57,933 nucleotides of DNA from Metabacillus fastidiosus NBRC 101226 (GTDB taxonomy: Bacteria > Bacillota > Bacilli > Bacillales > Bacillaceae). The DNA is taken from the NCBI RefSeq assembly GCF_001591625.1, contig NZ_BCVG01000015.1, forward strand, positions 1 through 57,933. The letters are read 5' to 3'. The notes under the pieces were generated by a model. That model searched no databases. It worked only from the letters and a program-made list of their open reading frames with translations, and had not been told where the DNA came from. This document shows positions 46,501 through 57,933 of the stretch, piece by piece (positions within the stretch are counted from its first letter, which is position 1; each line of letters starts with the position of its first letter). Both the position numbers and the translations under genes were made by a program.

Positions 46501-47954
46501 CTAGTAACTTTCGCTAATTGACTTAAAACAGTTTCTTTGCCAACAAGCTCAATTGCTTTCGGCAGGTCAGGACCATGTGTTTGACCTGTAGTCGCCACAC
46601 GGATTGGCATAAATAATTTTTTCCCTTTTTGACCTGTTGCTTTTTGAACAGCCTTAATTGTCGCTTTAATATTATCAGCATTAAATTCATCCATTGCCTC
46701 AATTTCTGATGCAAATACTGTTAATACCTCATTTACTTGTTCTTCCTCAAGCACTGTCTTCGCTTCGTCATCATATGTTATCTCTTCTCTAAAGAACAGT
46801 TCACTTAAAGAAACAATCTCTGCTCCGAAGCTCATTTGATCCTGATATAAATGGATTAATTTACGAACCCATTGTGACTGTTCTTCCGTCATATCACTAG
46901 GAATTTTACCAGCTTTTATTAAATGAGGTAAAGCTAGGTCCACAACACGATCCGGATCAGCTTTCTTCATATATTGATTATTCATCCATGCCAGTTTTTG
47001 TGAATCAAATACAGCTGGTGATTTTGATAATCTTGAAGCATCAAAAATCTCAATAAGCTGCTCTTTATTATAAATTTCTTCTTCTCCACCTGGTGACCAG
47101 CCAAGAAGCGCAATAAAGTTAAACAATGCTTCATTTAAGTAACCAAGCTCTTCATATTGTTCAATAAATTGAATAATTGATTCATCTCGCTTACTTAACT
47201 TTTTACGACTTTCGTTTACAATAAGTGTCATATGTCCAAAAACCGGGATATCCCAGCCGAATGCTTCGTAAATCATTAATTGCTTCGGCGTATTGGAAAT
47301 ATGATCTTCCCCTCTTAAGACATGAGAGATTTTCATTAAATGATCATCAGCAGCAACAGCAAAGTTATATGTCGGTGTGCCATCTTTTTTAACGATAACA
47401 AAATCACCAATGCCATCAGATTCAAATGAAATATCGCCTTTTACGATATCATTAAACTGATAGATTTTCCCCTTTGGAACGCGGAAACGAATACTTGGCT
47501 GGCGGCCTTCTTTCTCAAACTGCTCTTGTTCTTCAACCGTTAAATTTGCATGTTTCCCAGAGTACTGCGGATTTTCGCCGCGAGCCATCTGTTCTTCTCT
47601 TTCCTTCTCAATCTCTTCTTCCGTACAGTAACACTTATATGCTAAGTTTTTATCGAGCAATTCTTCGTAAAGCTTCTTATAAATATCATTACGTTCGGAT
47701 TGACGGTATGGACCATACTCACCGCCTGTATCGACGCTTTCGTCCCAATCGATGCCAAGCCATTTTAAATATTTTAACTGGCTTTCTTCTCCGCCTTCAA
47801 TATTCCGCTTTTTATCTGTATCTTCAATACGAATAATAAATTTCCCATTCTGAGTTCTAGCAAATAAATAATTAAATAAAGCTGTTCTTGCATTTCCTAT
47901 ATGTAAATGACCTGTTGGACTTGGTGCATAGCGCACTCTCACTTCGTTTGTCAT
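46497..47954 (-). CDS. gltX: Glutamyl-tRNA synthetase
   Basis: GluRS, 485 residues, probably the non-discriminating form of bacilli that also charges tRNA-Gln. Class I signatures [19 protein letters not shown] (HIGH) and KLSKRD are intact, with a C-terminal anticodon-binding region. The ATG at 47954 has GGAGG upstream; an upstream in-frame start would add 30 residues unlike the family and is rejected. A zinc-site CYCTEEE block is near residue 110. Confidence 0.97.
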   Translation of the reverse strand: MTNEVRVRYAPSPTGHLHIGNARTALFNYLFARTQNGKFIIRIEDTDKKRNIEGGEESQLKYLKWLGIDWDESVDTGGEYGPYRQSERNDIYKKLYEELLDKNLAYKCYCTEEEIEKEREEQMARGENPQYSGKHANLTVEEQEQFEKEGRQPSIRFRVPKGKIYQFNDIVKGDISFESDGIGDFVIVKKDGTPTYNFAVAADDHLMKISHVLRGEDHISNTPKQLMIYEAFGWDIPVFGHMTLIVNESRKKLSKRDESIIQFIEQYEELGYLNEALFNFIALLGWSPGGEEEIYNKEQLIEIFDASRLSKSPAVFDSQKLAWMNNQYMKKADPDRVVDLALPHLIKAGKIPSDMTEEQSQWVRKLIHLYQDQMSFGAEIVSLSELFFREEITYDDEAKTVLEEEQVNEVLTVFASEIEAMDEFNADNIKATIKAVQKATGQKGKKLFMPIRVATTGQTHGPDLPKAIELVGKETVLSQLAKVTS

Positions 47955-48053
47955 CTTTTCATCAAAACCTCCACTAAAACAATCTTTAGCAAATAAGCAG
48001 TAAAATAACCATTTTATTGTACCACCTAAAGCTTCTTCATTCAAAACGCATTA

Positions 48054-49225
<1,172 letters not shown>

Positions 49226-49239
49226 TTAAGCAATGAAAC

Positions 49240-49285
49240 AGCCCTAGGAAAACCATGTTTATTCAAACAAGGATTCCACAGGGCT
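49240..49285. other. Long hairpin between yacL and ispD
   Basis: AGCCCT and AGGGCT, with inner complementary stretches around TGTTT/AAACA, form a 46-nt hairpin. A T run follows only when read on the plus strand, where there is no gene, so on the coding strand it is not a standard terminator. Confidence 0.5.
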
Positions 49286-49344
49286 TTTTCTATTTCATAT
49301 TCAAAACCTTTATGACTATAAACATACCATATTTTTCATCACGA

Positions 49345-50433
49345 CTATAGTGCTTTTTCAAGTAATTTCGGTTTAGCGAAAATCATTCGGCCTGCAGATG
49401 TTTGCAATACGCTCGTAACGAGAACATCTATTTGCTTACCGATATAATTGCGGCCTTCTTCTACAACGATCATTGTACCGTCATCTAGATAAGCAATACC
49501 TTGATTATGCTCCTTGCCGTCCTTAATCACTTGAACATTCAATTCTTCACCTGGGAGGACGACAGGTTTCACTGCATTTGCAAGATCATTTATGTTTAAA
49601 ACATGTACTTTTTGGAGTTCACAAACTTTATTTAAATTAAAGTCATTTGTCACAACAACACCTGATGTTAATTTCGCAAGTTTGACAAGCTTACTGTCTA
49701 CCTCTTGTATATCCTCAAAATCACCTTCATAGATCTCTACTTTAATTGCTAATTCTTTTTGAATACGATTGAGAATATCTAATCCTCTTCGGCCCCTGTT
49801 TCTTTTTAACACATCTGATGAATCTGCAATATGCTGCAATTCTTCGAGCACAAATTGCGGAATAACGATTGTTCCTTCTAAGAAACCAGTCTGACAAATG
49901 TCAGCAACCCTGCCGTCAATAATAACACTCGTATCTAAAATTTTTAATTTTTTATCCTCGTAATCAGTTTCTTCCTCTCCAGTCCCCTTCTTCTTACCGA
50001 TACGACTTGGAACAGAGAAGACATTAACAAGTTCGTCCCTCTTCTTAAAACCGACTTGGAACCCTAGATAACCCAATAAAACTGTTATAAAAATAGGGAG
50101 ATAAGTGTCCAAATATTGAATATCTGGCAGAGGAATAATAATTAAAAATGCAATAATAAGTCCAAATATTAACCCGAGACTACCGAATAATACATCAGTA
50201 ACCGGTGCTTTAACTAATGATTCTTCCAACAGCTTTATCCAGTTCACTACATAGTCTACTAACCAAAAAGTAATACAAAAGAATATAACAGCCCCTAATA
50301 CCGCTAAAGTATATGGCGCACTAATAAAAGGTATGTCCTGCATTTGAAGAAGCTGAAGCAGCTTTGGCATAAAGAAAACACCTAGCATTCCTCCAACACT
50401 TAGAAAAAACAGTTGTATAATTCGCTTTAACAT
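49345..50433 (-). CDS. yacL: PIN and TRAM domain membrane protein (YacL)
   Basis: A 362-residue protein with four N-terminal membrane helices (about 1-130), then a PIN nuclease-like domain ([20 protein letters not shown] with acidic residues, later [12 protein letters not shown]), then a C-terminal TRAM domain (about 300-360). ATG at 50433 with GGGAGG upstream is preferred. A widely conserved Gram-positive protein with a poorly known role, probably RNA-related at the membrane. In B. subtilis it follows disA; here disA is missing. Confidence 0.93.
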   Translation of the reverse strand: MLKRIIQLFFLSVGGMLGVFFMPKLLQLLQMQDIPFISAPYTLAVLGAVIFFCITFWLVDYVVNWIKLLEESLVKAPVTDVLFGSLGLIFGLIIAFLIIIPLPDIQYLDTYLPIFITVLLGYLGFQVGFKKRDELVNVFSVPSRIGKKKGTGEEETDYEDKKLKILDTSVIIDGRVADICQTGFLEGTIVIPQFVLEELQHIADSSDVLKRNRGRRGLDILNRIQKELAIKVEIYEGDFEDIQEVDSKLVKLAKLTSGVVVTNDFNLNKVCELQKVHVLNINDLANAVKPVVLPGEELNVQVIKDGKEHNQGIAYLDDGTMIVVEEGRNYIGKQIDVLVTSVLQTSAGRMIFAKPKLLEKAL

Positions 50434-50754
50434 ACCTTCACCTCCCTTATAGATTATAAACACTTTATCCTAACTAAAACACTTTATAAAGAGATACTTA
50501 AAATTGTAATTAGATTGAAATCATACTGTAAAAAAGAAACAAGTATGAAATGAAAGTAAAAACAAGTTTAATATAGCCTAATTTTTTAAAAATTAAACGT
50601 TTTCATTAACTTTTTCCATTAAATTATTGCTACATCTGTTAGTCGATATCTATATTAAAAAAGTTACTGTTTCCCATACTTATTTTATTACGAAAAAGGA
50701 ATAGAATAAGTTTCAGGTATTTATTTCCACACGAATGAAAATTGAGGTCTCAGA
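50434..50754. other. Gene-free gap where disA would be expected
   Basis: A 321-bp AT-rich stretch between radA and yacL. I see no open frame of note, no piece resembling DisA, and no strong terminator. It probably holds the promoter of yacL, which I could not place with confidence. Confidence 0.8.
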
Positions 50755-52128
50755 TTACCCTTCCAGTGTAGCCTTCAATGCCTCTGCAACCGTTTTCACT
50801 CCGATAAGTTTAATCCCTTTAGGAGCAGTCCATCCTTCCAGATTCGCTTCCGGTAAAATAGCACGCTTAAAGCCAAGCTTAGCCGCTTCCATCACTCTTT
50901 GTTCGATTCTGGATACTCTTCTTACTTCTCCAGTTAAACCAACTTCGCCAATAATAACATCAGTTGGATTGGAAGGAACATCTCTAAAGCTTGAAGCAAT
51001 GCTAACAGCTACAGCTAAGTCGATTGCAGGTTCATCAAGCTTCACACCGCCAGCAACTTTTAAATAAGCATCTTGATTCTGCAGTAATAATCCTACTCTT
51101 TTTTCAAGTACTGCCATAAGCAAAGGTACCCGGTTATGATCAATTCCTGTAGCCATCCTTCTCGGGTTTCCGAAACTTGTTGGAGAGATAAGAGCTTGAA
51201 TTTCAACTAGAACAGGTCTTGTCCCTTCCATAGAGGCAACAACAGTCGAGCCTGCAGCTCCTTTTGAACGTTCCTCAAGGAAGATTTCAGAAGGGTTTAA
51301 TACTTCCTCTAAACCACTTTCCTTCATTTCAAAAATACCCATTTCATTTGTAGAACCAAAGCGGTTTTTTACAGCTCTTAATATTCTATACGTATGATGA
51401 CGCTCCCCTTCGAAATAAAGGACAGTATCAACCATATGCTCTAATAATCTAGGACCGGCTATTGAGCCTTCTTTCGTTACATGTCCAACAATAAAAATCG
51501 CAATACCTTTCGTTTTAGCAATTCTCATTAATTCAGCAGTACATTCCCTTACTTGTGAGACACTTCCTGGAGCTGATGTTATTTCATTATGATAAACAGT
51601 TTGAATAGAGTCAACGACAACAAAAGCAGGATTTGTTTCTTCTATTGCTTTAGAAATAAAGCTTAAGTCCGTTTCAGAGAGGACAAATAACTTTTCTGAT
51701 TTTACTCCAAGGCGATCAGCTCTAAGCTTTGTTTGACTAACTGATTCTTCACCTGAAATATAAAGAACATCATTTCCTCCATCAGCTAACTGAGAAGAGA
51801 CCTGCAATAATAAAGTGGACTTTCCAATACCAGGATCTCCACCAATAAGAACAAGAGAGCCTTTAACGATACCGCTTCCTAATACACGGTTAAACTCTTT
51901 TAAATTTGTATGAATTCTTGGTTCATTCATTGTTTCAATACTAGTAATCGGAGAAGGTTTTTGAACAGTTTGATTAGAATGCGCAAAAGTTGCTTTACGG
52001 GGAGATGCTGCTTTTAGTATTTCTTCTGTCATCTTATTCCATTCGCCACATCCAGGACATTTCCCCATCCATTTTGGGGATTCATAGCCACAGGACTGGC
52101 ATATAAATTTCACCTTTGTTTTTGCCAT
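50755..52128 (-). CDS. radA: DNA repair protein RadA (Sms)
   Basis: RadA, 457 residues, a RecA-like branch-migration helicase in recombination and natural transformation. N-terminal zinc finger [18 protein letters not shown], Walker [13 protein letters not shown], the RadA-specific KNRFGS motif near residue 254, and a C-terminal Lon-protease-like domain. In most Bacillus it is followed by disA, whose product it inhibits in B. subtilis; that partner is absent here. A terminator separates it from clpC. Confidence 0.97.
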   Translation of the reverse strand: MAKTKVKFICQSCGYESPKWMGKCPGCGEWNKMTEEILKAASPRKATFAHSNQTVQKPSPITSIETMNEPRIHTNLKEFNRVLGSGIVKGSLVLIGGDPGIGKSTLLLQVSSQLADGGNDVLYISGEESVSQTKLRADRLGVKSEKLFVLSETDLSFISKAIEETNPAFVVVDSIQTVYHNEITSAPGSVSQVRECTAELMRIAKTKGIAIFIVGHVTKEGSIAGPRLLEHMVDTVLYFEGERHHTYRILRAVKNRFGSTNEMGIFEMKESGLEEVLNPSEIFLEERSKGAAGSTVVASMEGTRPVLVEIQALISPTSFGNPRRMATGIDHNRVPLLMAVLEKRVGLLLQNQDAYLKVAGGVKLDEPAIDLAVAVSIASSFRDVPSNPTDVIIGEVGLTGEVRRVSRIEQRVMEAAKLGFKRAILPEANLEGWTAPKGIKLIGVKTVAEALKATLEG

Positions 52129-52204
52129 ACTTGGATCCTTTCTCTAGTAGAATACGTAAATAGTATCATTTTCATAATATTTACGACAGAATTAAATAAA
52201 GGAA

Positions 52205-52236
52205 AAAAGAGAGGCACACGCTTTGCAACTATGCCT
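52205..52236 (-). terminator. Terminator after clpC
   Basis: On the minus strand GAGGCA pairs with TGCCTC around a loop, followed by TCTTTTTT. It separates the ctsR-clpC operon from radA. Confidence 0.85.
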
Positions 52237-52277
52237 CCACTATAAAATGTTTTATTTAACTCTCTTAAACTGGCGTT

Positions 52278-54719
52278 TTATTTAACTGTCTCTTCTTCAA
52301 CAGTTTTTACAACAAATTCATTATTTTCTACATCTAAAATAATTTTCTTGCCCTTTTCAATTGTTCCTTTTAAAAGCTCTTCAGAAAGACGGTCTTCAAC
52401 ATGCTTTTGAATTGCGCGGCGCAGCGGACGAGCTCCATATTCAGGATCAAAGCCTTCATCACTTATTTTATCCTTCGCTGCTTCTGTTAATTCTAATGTT
52501 AATTCCTGTTCAAGCAGACGTTTCGTTAACTGATCTGACATAAGAGAAACGATTTCTTTGATATGCTTCTTCTCTAAAGAATGGAAGACAATAATTTCAT
52601 CAATTCGGTTAATGAATTCTGGACGGAATGCTTTTTTAAGTTCGCCCATTACTTTACCTTTCATATCTTTATAGTTTTGATTCTCATCTTGAACATTGAA
52701 ACCAACGTATTTATTTCGTTTTAATTCACTTGCTCCAACATTTGAAGTCATAATTAAAATCGTATTTCTAAAATCAACTGTACGTCCTTTTGAATCAGTA
52801 AGACGTCCATCCTCTAATACTTGCAGTAAAATATTAAATACATCCGGATGAGCTTTTTCGATTTCATCTAGTAACACGACTGAGTACGGCTTTCTTCTAA
52901 CTTTCTCAGTCAACTGTCCGCCTTCCTCGTAGCCGACATATCCTGGAGGTGAACCTACTAATCGGGAAGTAGAGTGTTTTTCCATATATTCAGACATATC
53001 AATACGAATCATTGCATCCTCATCACCAAAAATCGATTCAGCAAGTGCTCTTGCTAATTCTGTCTTACCTACACCAGTCGGTCCTAAGAAGACGAATGAA
53101 CCAATTGGGCGTTTTGGATCTTTTAAACCTGCTCTTGCTCTTCTGACAGCCTTTGCAACAGCGGTAACTGCTTCTTCTTGGCCAATTACTCGTGAATGAA
53201 GGATATTTTCCATATTGAGCAGCTTATCTGTCTCTGTTTGGGCTAATCTCGATACAGGTACACCAGTCCAACTTGATACGACTAAAGCGATATCTTCCAC
53301 TGTTACCTCTGTATTTTCCTGACCTTGCTTTTCTTTCCATGTTTTCTTCGTTTCCTCAAGCTGTTCTCTTAATCTTTGTTCTGTATCACGTAATGATGCT
53401 GCCTTTTCAAATTCCTGACTTTGAACAGATGCATCCTTTTCTTTACGGATTTCTTCTAATTTCTGTTCTAATTCTTTCAAATTAGGTGGTGTTGTAAAAG
53501 AACGAAGTCGAACTTTCGAACCAGCTTCATCAATTAAATCAATTGCTTTATCTGGTAAGAAACGGTCAGAAATATAGCGGTCAGAAAATTTAACAGCTGC
53601 ATCAATTGCATCATCAGTTATCGAGACGCGGTGATGCGCTTCATAGCGGTCACGGAGACCCTTTAAAATTTGAATACTTTCTTCTACTGTCGGCTCATCA
53701 ACTTGAATCGGCTGGAATCTGCGTTCAAGTGCTGCATCCTTTTCAATGTATTTTCTGTACTCATCTAATGTCGTTGCACCTATACATTGTAATTCTCCAC
53801 GGGCTAATGATGGCTTTAAAATATTTGATGCATCAATTGCACCTTCAGCACCACCTGCACCGATTAATGTATGAAGTTCATCAATAAATAAAATAATATT
53901 GCCTGCTTGGCGAATTTCATCCATTACTTTCTTCAAGCGGTCTTCAAATTCACCACGATATTTTGTACCTGCAACAACAGTACCCATATCAAGTGTCATA
54001 ACACGTTTATCACGTAATATTTCCGGAACTTCATTTTGTACGATCTGCTGTGCCAGTCCTTCAGCAATTGCCGTTTTACCGACACCAGGTTCACCGATTA
54101 AAACAGGGTTATTTTTTGTTCTTCGGCTAAGCACCTCAATTACGCGCTGAATCTCTTTTCCTCTTCCGATAACAGGGTCGAGACTTCCTTCACGAGCAAT
54201 GACAGTTAAATCACGGGCTAAGCTATCAAGAGTTGGTGTATTTGCATTTGCCATACCTCCACCTTGATGATTTGCTGATGATTCATTGCTTCCTAATAAT
54301 TGAAGTACTTGTTGACGCGCTTTATTTAAACTAACACCTAAGTTATTAAGAACTCGTGCAGCAACACCTTCTCCTTCACGAATCAATCCTAATAAAATAT
54401 GCTCTGTACCTACGTAAGAATGTCCAAGCTTTCTTGCTTCATCCATTGATAACTCAATCACTTTTTTCGCTCTTGGTGTATAATGAGGAGATTCTAAAGC
54501 TTCTTGGCCTCTCCCAATTAGTCCTTCTACTTCCTTTTGAATTTTCTCAGGGACAAGTCCTAAAGCTGAAAGTGCCTTTGCAGCAATTCCTTCCCCCTCC
54601 TTAATGAGTCCGAGAAGAATATGCTCTGTTCCAATATTATTATGTCCTAATCTAACTGCTTCTTCTTGTGCTAAAGCAAGTACCTTTTGTGCACGCTCAG
54701 TAAATCTTCCAAACATCAT
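52278..54719 (-). CDS. clpC: AAA+ ATPase ClpC, unfoldase of ClpCP protease
   Basis: ClpC, 813 residues, unfolds proteins for ClpP. Order: N-domain of two repeats (binds MecA and phospho-arginine), AAA-1 with Walker [14 protein letters not shown], the coiled-coil middle domain ([20 protein letters not shown]), AAA-2 with [13 protein letters not shown], and the ClpP-binding loop (VGFN) near residue 670. The start overlaps the mcsB stop by 4 bp. The last gene of the ctsR operon. Confidence 0.98.
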   Translation of the reverse strand: MMFGRFTERAQKVLALAQEEAVRLGHNNIGTEHILLGLIKEGEGIAAKALSALGLVPEKIQKEVEGLIGRGQEALESPHYTPRAKKVIELSMDEARKLGHSYVGTEHILLGLIREGEGVAARVLNNLGVSLNKARQQVLQLLGSNESSANHQGGGMANANTPTLDSLARDLTVIAREGSLDPVIGRGKEIQRVIEVLSRRTKNNPVLIGEPGVGKTAIAEGLAQQIVQNEVPEILRDKRVMTLDMGTVVAGTKYRGEFEDRLKKVMDEIRQAGNIILFIDELHTLIGAGGAEGAIDASNILKPSLARGELQCIGATTLDEYRKYIEKDAALERRFQPIQVDEPTVEESIQILKGLRDRYEAHHRVSITDDAIDAAVKFSDRYISDRFLPDKAIDLIDEAGSKVRLRSFTTPPNLKELEQKLEEIRKEKDASVQSQEFEKAASLRDTEQRLREQLEETKKTWKEKQGQENTEVTVEDIALVVSSWTGVPVSRLAQTETDKLLNMENILHSRVIGQEEAVTAVAKAVRRARAGLKDPKRPIGSFVFLGPTGVGKTELARALAESIFGDEDAMIRIDMSEYMEKHSTSRLVGSPPGYVGYEEGGQLTEKVRRKPYSVVLLDEIEKAHPDVFNILLQVLEDGRLTDSKGRTVDFRNTILIMTSNVGASELKRNKYVGFNVQDENQNYKDMKGKVMGELKKAFRPEFINRIDEIIVFHSLEKKHIKEIVSLMSDQLTKRLLEQELTLELTEAAKDKISDEGFDPEYGARPLRRAIQKHVEDRLSEELLKGTIEKGKKIILDVENNEFVVKTVEEETVK

Positions 54720-55813
54720 ATTCCATCATCCTCCATCCGTTTATTACTTTCCATTTCCAGCTCTAATCTTTCTCTTATTAACAACGCTCTTCGAACGTCT
54801 CTCTCATCAGGTCTTAACGGTCCACCAAAATATTGCTGTAAAAAGCCAGGTTGGGTAAGAATCATCAATTCATTTAAAATTGTTTTTGAAATATCTTTTA
54901 TAATGCCTAAATCAATTCCCAACCTGACATCTGATAAACATCTTGCTGTTTCCTTTGACTCAATAACTCTGCTGTAGACAAGTGTTCCAAATGAACGGTA
55001 AACCCGATCCTCCAATTGAATTTGGGAGGTGTTATAAAGTGCTTCCCTAGCAGATCTTTCTTGTGAAATCAATTGCTGAACGACACTTATTAAATCATCA
55101 ACAATATCTTCCTCTGATTTACCAAGTGTAATTTGGTTTGAAATTTGAAAGATATTTCCTAAAGCTTCGCTGCCTTCTCCATAGATCCCTCTTGCAACTA
55201 GACCTAACTGGTTAATAGCTGGGATAATTCTAGTTATTTTTTGTGTAAGAACAAGAGCTGGTAAATGCATCATGACAGAAGCTCTTAACCCTGTACCTAC
55301 ATTTGTCGGGCAGCTAGTTAAATAACCCCTATGCTCGTCAAAAGCATAGTCTATTTCCTTTTCGATCCAATCATCCAATTTTCCTGCAATATCTAAAGTT
55401 TTTTTCAATTGGAATCCAGGTAATAAACATTGAATTCGTATATGATCCTCTTCATTTACCATAATGCTAACTTCTTCATTCTCAGATAATAAGCATCCTC
55501 CAAAAGCCGAATTTTCAGCTAAATGATGACTAATTAAATGTTTTTCAACAAGCACTCTTTTTTGAATAGACTGAAGATCATTTATTTTTAATAATTCTAA
55601 CTTTCCAACCGGCTCACATACTTTATCAGCAAATGCATCCTCAAAGATCTTTACTACTTCTTGTGCTTCTTCATTCGTTGCGATAGTTGGAAATTCAAAT
55701 TTTTCAATATTACGGGCTAATCGAATGCGGCTGCTTAGAACAATATCTGAATCAGGACCATCTTGATTCATCCAAGCGCTCATTGCATTATTAATAAAAT
55801 GTTGGAGTGACAT
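54716..55813 (-). CDS. mcsB: Protein arginine kinase McsB
   Basis: McsB, 365 residues, phosphorylates arginines to mark proteins for ClpCP, and inactivates CtsR. It has the phosphagen-kinase fold: [18 protein letters not shown] near the N-terminus, the catalytic Glu in [11 protein letters not shown], and [21 protein letters not shown] at 55813 with AGGAGGG upstream is preferred over an upstream start (9 codons) inside mcsA. Needs McsA for full activity. Confidence 0.98.
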   Translation of the reverse strand: MSLQHFINNAMSAWMNQDGPDSDIVLSSRIRLARNIEKFEFPTIATNEEAQEVVKIFEDAFADKVCEPVGKLELLKINDLQSIQKRVLVEKHLISHHLAENSAFGGCLLSENEEVSIMVNEEDHIRIQCLLPGFQLKKTLDIAGKLDDWIEKEIDYAFDEHRGYLTSCPTNVGTGLRASVMMHLPALVLTQKITRIIPAINQLGLVARGIYGEGSEALGNIFQISNQITLGKSEEDIVDDLISVVQQLISQERSAREALYNTSQIQLEDRVYRSFGTLVYSRVIESKETARCLSDVRLGIDLGIIKDISKTILNELMILTQPGFLQQYFGGPLRPDERDVRRALLIRERLELEMESNKRMEDDGI

Positions 55814-55817
55814 GAAT

Positions 55818-56372
55818 TTACAATCCCTCCTCTCTAACATTATGTAATTCTTTCTCTAAAGTGCGAATCTCATCTCTTACATTTGCTGCCTGCTCAAATT
55901 CTTCTTGAACAATGAGCTCGTGAATTTTGCTCTTTAATTGTTCAATTTGCTTCCTAATATGAATATCTCCACCAATGCGTTTTGGGATCTTACCAGAGTG
56001 CTCTGTATTACCACCATGAACACGTTTTAAAATTGGAATTATTTGATCTTCAAAAGCTTTATAACAATTAGAGCAACCGAACCTGCCAACTTTAGAAAAT
56101 TGCTGAAAGGTCATTCTGCATCTTTTGCATTGAAGTACGTCATTTGTTTTAAATAATTGATTTTGTTGTTCTCCAGACTTTGTGAGTGCAGGCTCCATAT
56201 TCAGCAAACCAGCTAACAGACTATTAAAAGAAAAACCGCCGCCATCAAACATAAACTTTTCACTATTCTCTTTTGCACAATGTTCACAAATATGAACTTC
56301 TGTTTTTTCACCATTAATTACTTTAGTGAAGTGAAAAGTAGCCGGCCGTTCCTGACATTCTTGGCATATCAT
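55818..56372 (-). CDS. mcsA: McsA, activator of McsB
   Basis: A 184-residue zinc-binding activator of the McsB kinase. Four CxxC-type pairs are visible (CQEC and CEHC in the N-terminus; CKRC and CSNC in the middle). The C-terminal UvrB/UvrC-like motif ([27 protein letters not shown]) is a coiled coil. ATG at 56372 with GGAAGGTGA upstream is chosen over one 6 codons earlier that overlaps ctsR. Confidence 0.96.
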   Translation of the reverse strand: MICQECQERPATFHFTKVINGEKTEVHICEHCAKENSEKFMFDGGGFSFNSLLAGLLNMEPALTKSGEQQNQLFKTNDVLQCKRCRMTFQQFSKVGRFGCSNCYKAFEDQIIPILKRVHGGNTEHSGKIPKRIGGDIHIRKQIEQLKSKIHELIVQEEFEQAANVRDEIRTLEKELHNVREEGL

Positions 56373-56386
56373 CTCTTCACCTTCCA

Positions 56387-56848
56387 TCATTTGAATTTCA
56401 ACGAAGTCAACATTGCTTTTACCATTCTTGCCCTTAATTCATCCCGGTGAGGAAGATCAATATACAAAACTGATCGGTCAATTACACTGAGCATAAGTTT
56501 TGCCTCTCTCTCAGATAATACTTCCTCACTAACGAGCCTTCCGATAATATCCTCTGCTGAAGCTTGGGAAAGCCTTTGATCAATCAAATGGAGAATCTGA
56601 TCAATTAAATGTGCATGATCATGAGCGTGAACTTTAATAATCCGAATGTAGCCACCGCCACCTCGCTTACTTTCAACAATAAAACCTCTCTCTATTGTAA
56701 ATCTTGTATTAATAACATAATTTATTTGTGATGGTACACATTGGAACTTATCTGCAATCTCACTCCGTTTAATCTCGACAATTTCTTTTCCGCTGCTATC
56801 GAGAACTGCCTTTAAATACTGCTCTATAATATCAGAGATATTTCTCAC
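56387..56848 (-). CDS. ctsR: Heat-shock repressor CtsR
   Basis: CtsR, 153 residues, represses class III heat-shock genes. The N-terminal winged HTH includes SEIADKFQCVPSQINYVINT-type sequence and the wing SKRGGGGYIRI; its glycines sense temperature and its arginine is a target of McsB in other species. GTG start at 56848 with GGGGGAGG upstream. First in the ctsR-mcsA-mcsB-clpC operon and represses it through the operator below. Confidence 0.97.
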   Translation of the reverse strand: MRNISDIIEQYLKAVLDSSGKEIVEIKRSEIADKFQCVPSQINYVINTRFTIERGFIVESKRGGGGYIRIIKVHAHDHAHLIDQILHLIDQRLSQASAEDIIGRLVSEEVLSEREAKLMLSVIDRSVLYIDLPHRDELRARMVKAMLTSLKFK

Positions 56849-56863
56849 TCAACCTCCCCCTAA

Positions 56864-56886
56864 CTTGACTTTGACTATATTTGACT
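56864..56886 (-). promoter_or_regulatory. CtsR operator with tandem heptads
   Basis: On the minus strand AGTCAAA-TAT-AGTCAAA, with an overlapping third copy GTCAAG directly after. The CtsR consensus is two GGTCAAA-type heptads 3 bp apart. It lies just downstream of the -10 box, over and after the start site. Confidence 0.9.
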
Positions 56887-56894
56887 ATAACCTT

Positions 56895-56923
56895 ACTATA
56901 AAACGAAGCGAGAAAATTTTCAA
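56895..56923 (-). promoter_or_regulatory. SigA promoter of ctsR-mcsA-mcsB-clpC
   Basis: -35 TTGAAA (56918-56923), 17-bp spacer, -10 TATAGT (56895-56900). Combined with the adjacent CtsR operator. Confidence 0.82.
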
Positions 56924-56974
56924 CTTTAACGTCCCATAATAAATATTTCCATAAACATAGACGATAAAACCTAT

Positions 56975-57670
56975 TTATAAAATTTTCTCTACTTCTTTAA
57001 TATTTGATATGATTTGTTTTATTTCTTCACTGCTTAATGCACTAGCTTCTATATCTAATAAGTAACAAAAAAATAAGTTTCCCTGTTTATCTTTCTTCGT
57101 CTTAATCATATCTAATTTATAGATAACTAAGTTGAATTCAGATAATCTTTTTATAATTTTTTCTACTGCAATTGGAGAAGATGGTACAACAAACTTAATC
57201 TGTTTCCGTTTCTTTGAGGAATCCATCACTTTTTCTAACTTATTAAGAAAGATTAAACTTAATAATACAATTAATGTAGTAAATACAGCTAAATCATACA
57301 TACCTATCCCAGAGACAAGTCCTAAACCTGCAACTATCCATATTGATGCGGCAGTTGTTAACCCCCTTACTGTCGCACCTTTAACAAGTATTGTACCTGC
57401 ACCTAAAAAACCTATTCCGCTAATAACATAGGATGGAATTCTAGCTGGATCAAATCTTATATTTTCATGTTGTGATATGTATTCCTGAAAGCCATATATA
57501 GATAGCAGCATCATTAAACAAGAACCTACTCCAACTAATAAGTGTGTACGGAATCCAGCTGGATGTTTCTTAATCTCACGCTCTAAACCAATCGAGCCAC
57601 AAAGAACAGCGGCAAGAATAATACGGGACATCATTGTTATCGAATCTTCATGAAAAAAACTAGATAGCAT
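56975..57670 (-). CDS. MgtC/SapB family membrane protein
   Basis: A 231-residue protein with about four N-terminal membrane helices (1-150) and a cytoplasmic ACT-like C-terminal domain. Family motifs: GSIGLEREIKKHPAGFRTHLLV, PSYVISGIGFLGAGTI and VRGLTTAASIWIVAGLGLVSG-type blocks. MgtC-like proteins inhibit ATP synthase or act in adaptation to low magnesium in some pathogens; no function is known for this copy. ATG with GGAGG upstream. Not part of the conserved ctsR neighbourhood of B. subtilis. Confidence 0.88.
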   Translation of the reverse strand: MLSSFFHEDSITMMSRIILAAVLCGSIGLEREIKKHPAGFRTHLLVGVGSCLMMLLSIYGFQEYISQHENIRFDPARIPSYVISGIGFLGAGTILVKGATVRGLTTAASIWIVAGLGLVSGIGMYDLAVFTTLIVLLSLIFLNKLEKVMDSSKKRKQIKFVVPSSPIAVEKIIKRLSEFNLVIYKLDMIKTKKDKQGNLFFCYLLDIEASALSSEEIKQIISNIKEVEKIL

Positions 57671-57890
57671 GTATGGATACCTCCAGCTCCAAAATCTTTA
57701 CTTTATAACATGGATATAAATAATAAAAAATGAACTATCTCTATAAAATTTATGTAAATAAATTTACTATTTATTACGATATATGTAGATTCATCTATAA
57801 AAATGCAATCAAATTATTTTTTTCTAATGGCTTTCTTATTATTAAAACTTGAAAACTATTTAAAAAATGAAAACAATTCTTTAAAAATAA

Positions 57891-57920
57891 CAAAAAAGAC
57901 CAGCATTTCTGCTGGCCTTC
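57891..57920 (-). terminator. Terminator at the right window edge
   Basis: On the minus strand GGCCAGCAGAAATGCTGGTC forms a stem-loop followed by TTTTTT. It should end a gene lying beyond the right edge. The gap 57671-57890 is AT-rich leader of the MgtC-like gene; I see no magnesium riboswitch or clear promoter. Confidence 0.85.
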
Positions 57921-57933
57921 TTTCATCTTACTT

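Noticed and set aside
47955-48044. N-terminal extension of GltX by 30 codons
   Set aside because: Does not resemble the family and lies before a good SD at the ATG at 47954.
50434-50754. A remnant of disA in the radA-yacL gap
   Set aside because: I looked for the terminal DisA helix-hairpin-helix and diadenylate cyclase motifs in the translated gap and saw none.
57671-57890. A magnesium riboswitch ahead of the MgtC-like gene
   Set aside because: The leader is almost entirely A/T and lacks the conserved GC-containing segments of the M-box.

Overview
The window is the core transcription/translation gene block of a low-GC, spore-forming Bacillaceae bacterium (Bacillus sensu lato). Every gene lies on the minus strand, so transcription runs from high to low coordinates. 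Gene order follows the well-known B. subtilis layout: ctsR-mcsA-mcsB-clpC-radA-yacL-ispD-ispF-gltX-(T-box)-cysE-cysS-mrnC-rlmB-rae1-sigH-rpmG-secE-nusG-rplK-rplA-rplJ-rplL-ybxB-rpoB-rpoC-rplGB-rpsL-rpsG-fusA-tuf, then the S10, spc and alpha operons (rpsJ to rplQ), ecfA1-ecfA2-ecfT-truA and rplM-rpsI. I assign the family from this order, near-identical protein families, SigH, CtsR/McsAB and Gram-positive leader RNAs. I cannot name the species.

Right end (about 42-57.9 kb): an MgtC/SapB membrane protein, the CtsR-controlled arginine-kinase/ClpC quality-control operon, RadA, a PIN-TRAM protein, two MEP isoprenoid enzymes, glutamyl-tRNA synthetase, a cysteine T-box driving cysE-cysS, and RNA-processing genes (mini-RNase III, RlmB, Rae1). 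Middle (24-42 kb): SigH, the SecE/NusG and L11/L1/L10/L12 genes, RNA polymerase beta and beta', and the str operon. 9-24 kb: S10-spc-alpha ribosomal cluster with SecY, Adk, Map, IF1 and RpoA. 4.8-9 kb: the ECF transporter energizing module, TruA, L13 and S9. Left end (0-4.8 kb): an accessory patch (cupin, RDD membrane protein, RbsR-RbsK) lying between rpsI and a ybaK/DUF2521 gene, which are near neighbours in B. subtilis.

Most of the window is ordinary and conserved. The unusual items are intergenic or gene losses. (1) A dispersed ~150-bp repeat with hairpins occurs in three copies, with a compensatory base-pair change in its terminal stem. (2) A decayed copy of the 3' end of rpsI lies about 1.1 kb beyond the real gene, at one side of the accessory patch. 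(3) disA is missing between radA and yacL, and the small KOW gene between map and infA is missing. (4) Several hairpins coincide with promoters or transcript 5' ends (tuf, rplGB, rpsL, rpoA). No rRNA or tRNA genes, CRISPR arrays or intact insertion sequences were seen. Starts were chosen by Shine-Dalgarno spacing and family length; promoters and terminators were read by eye.
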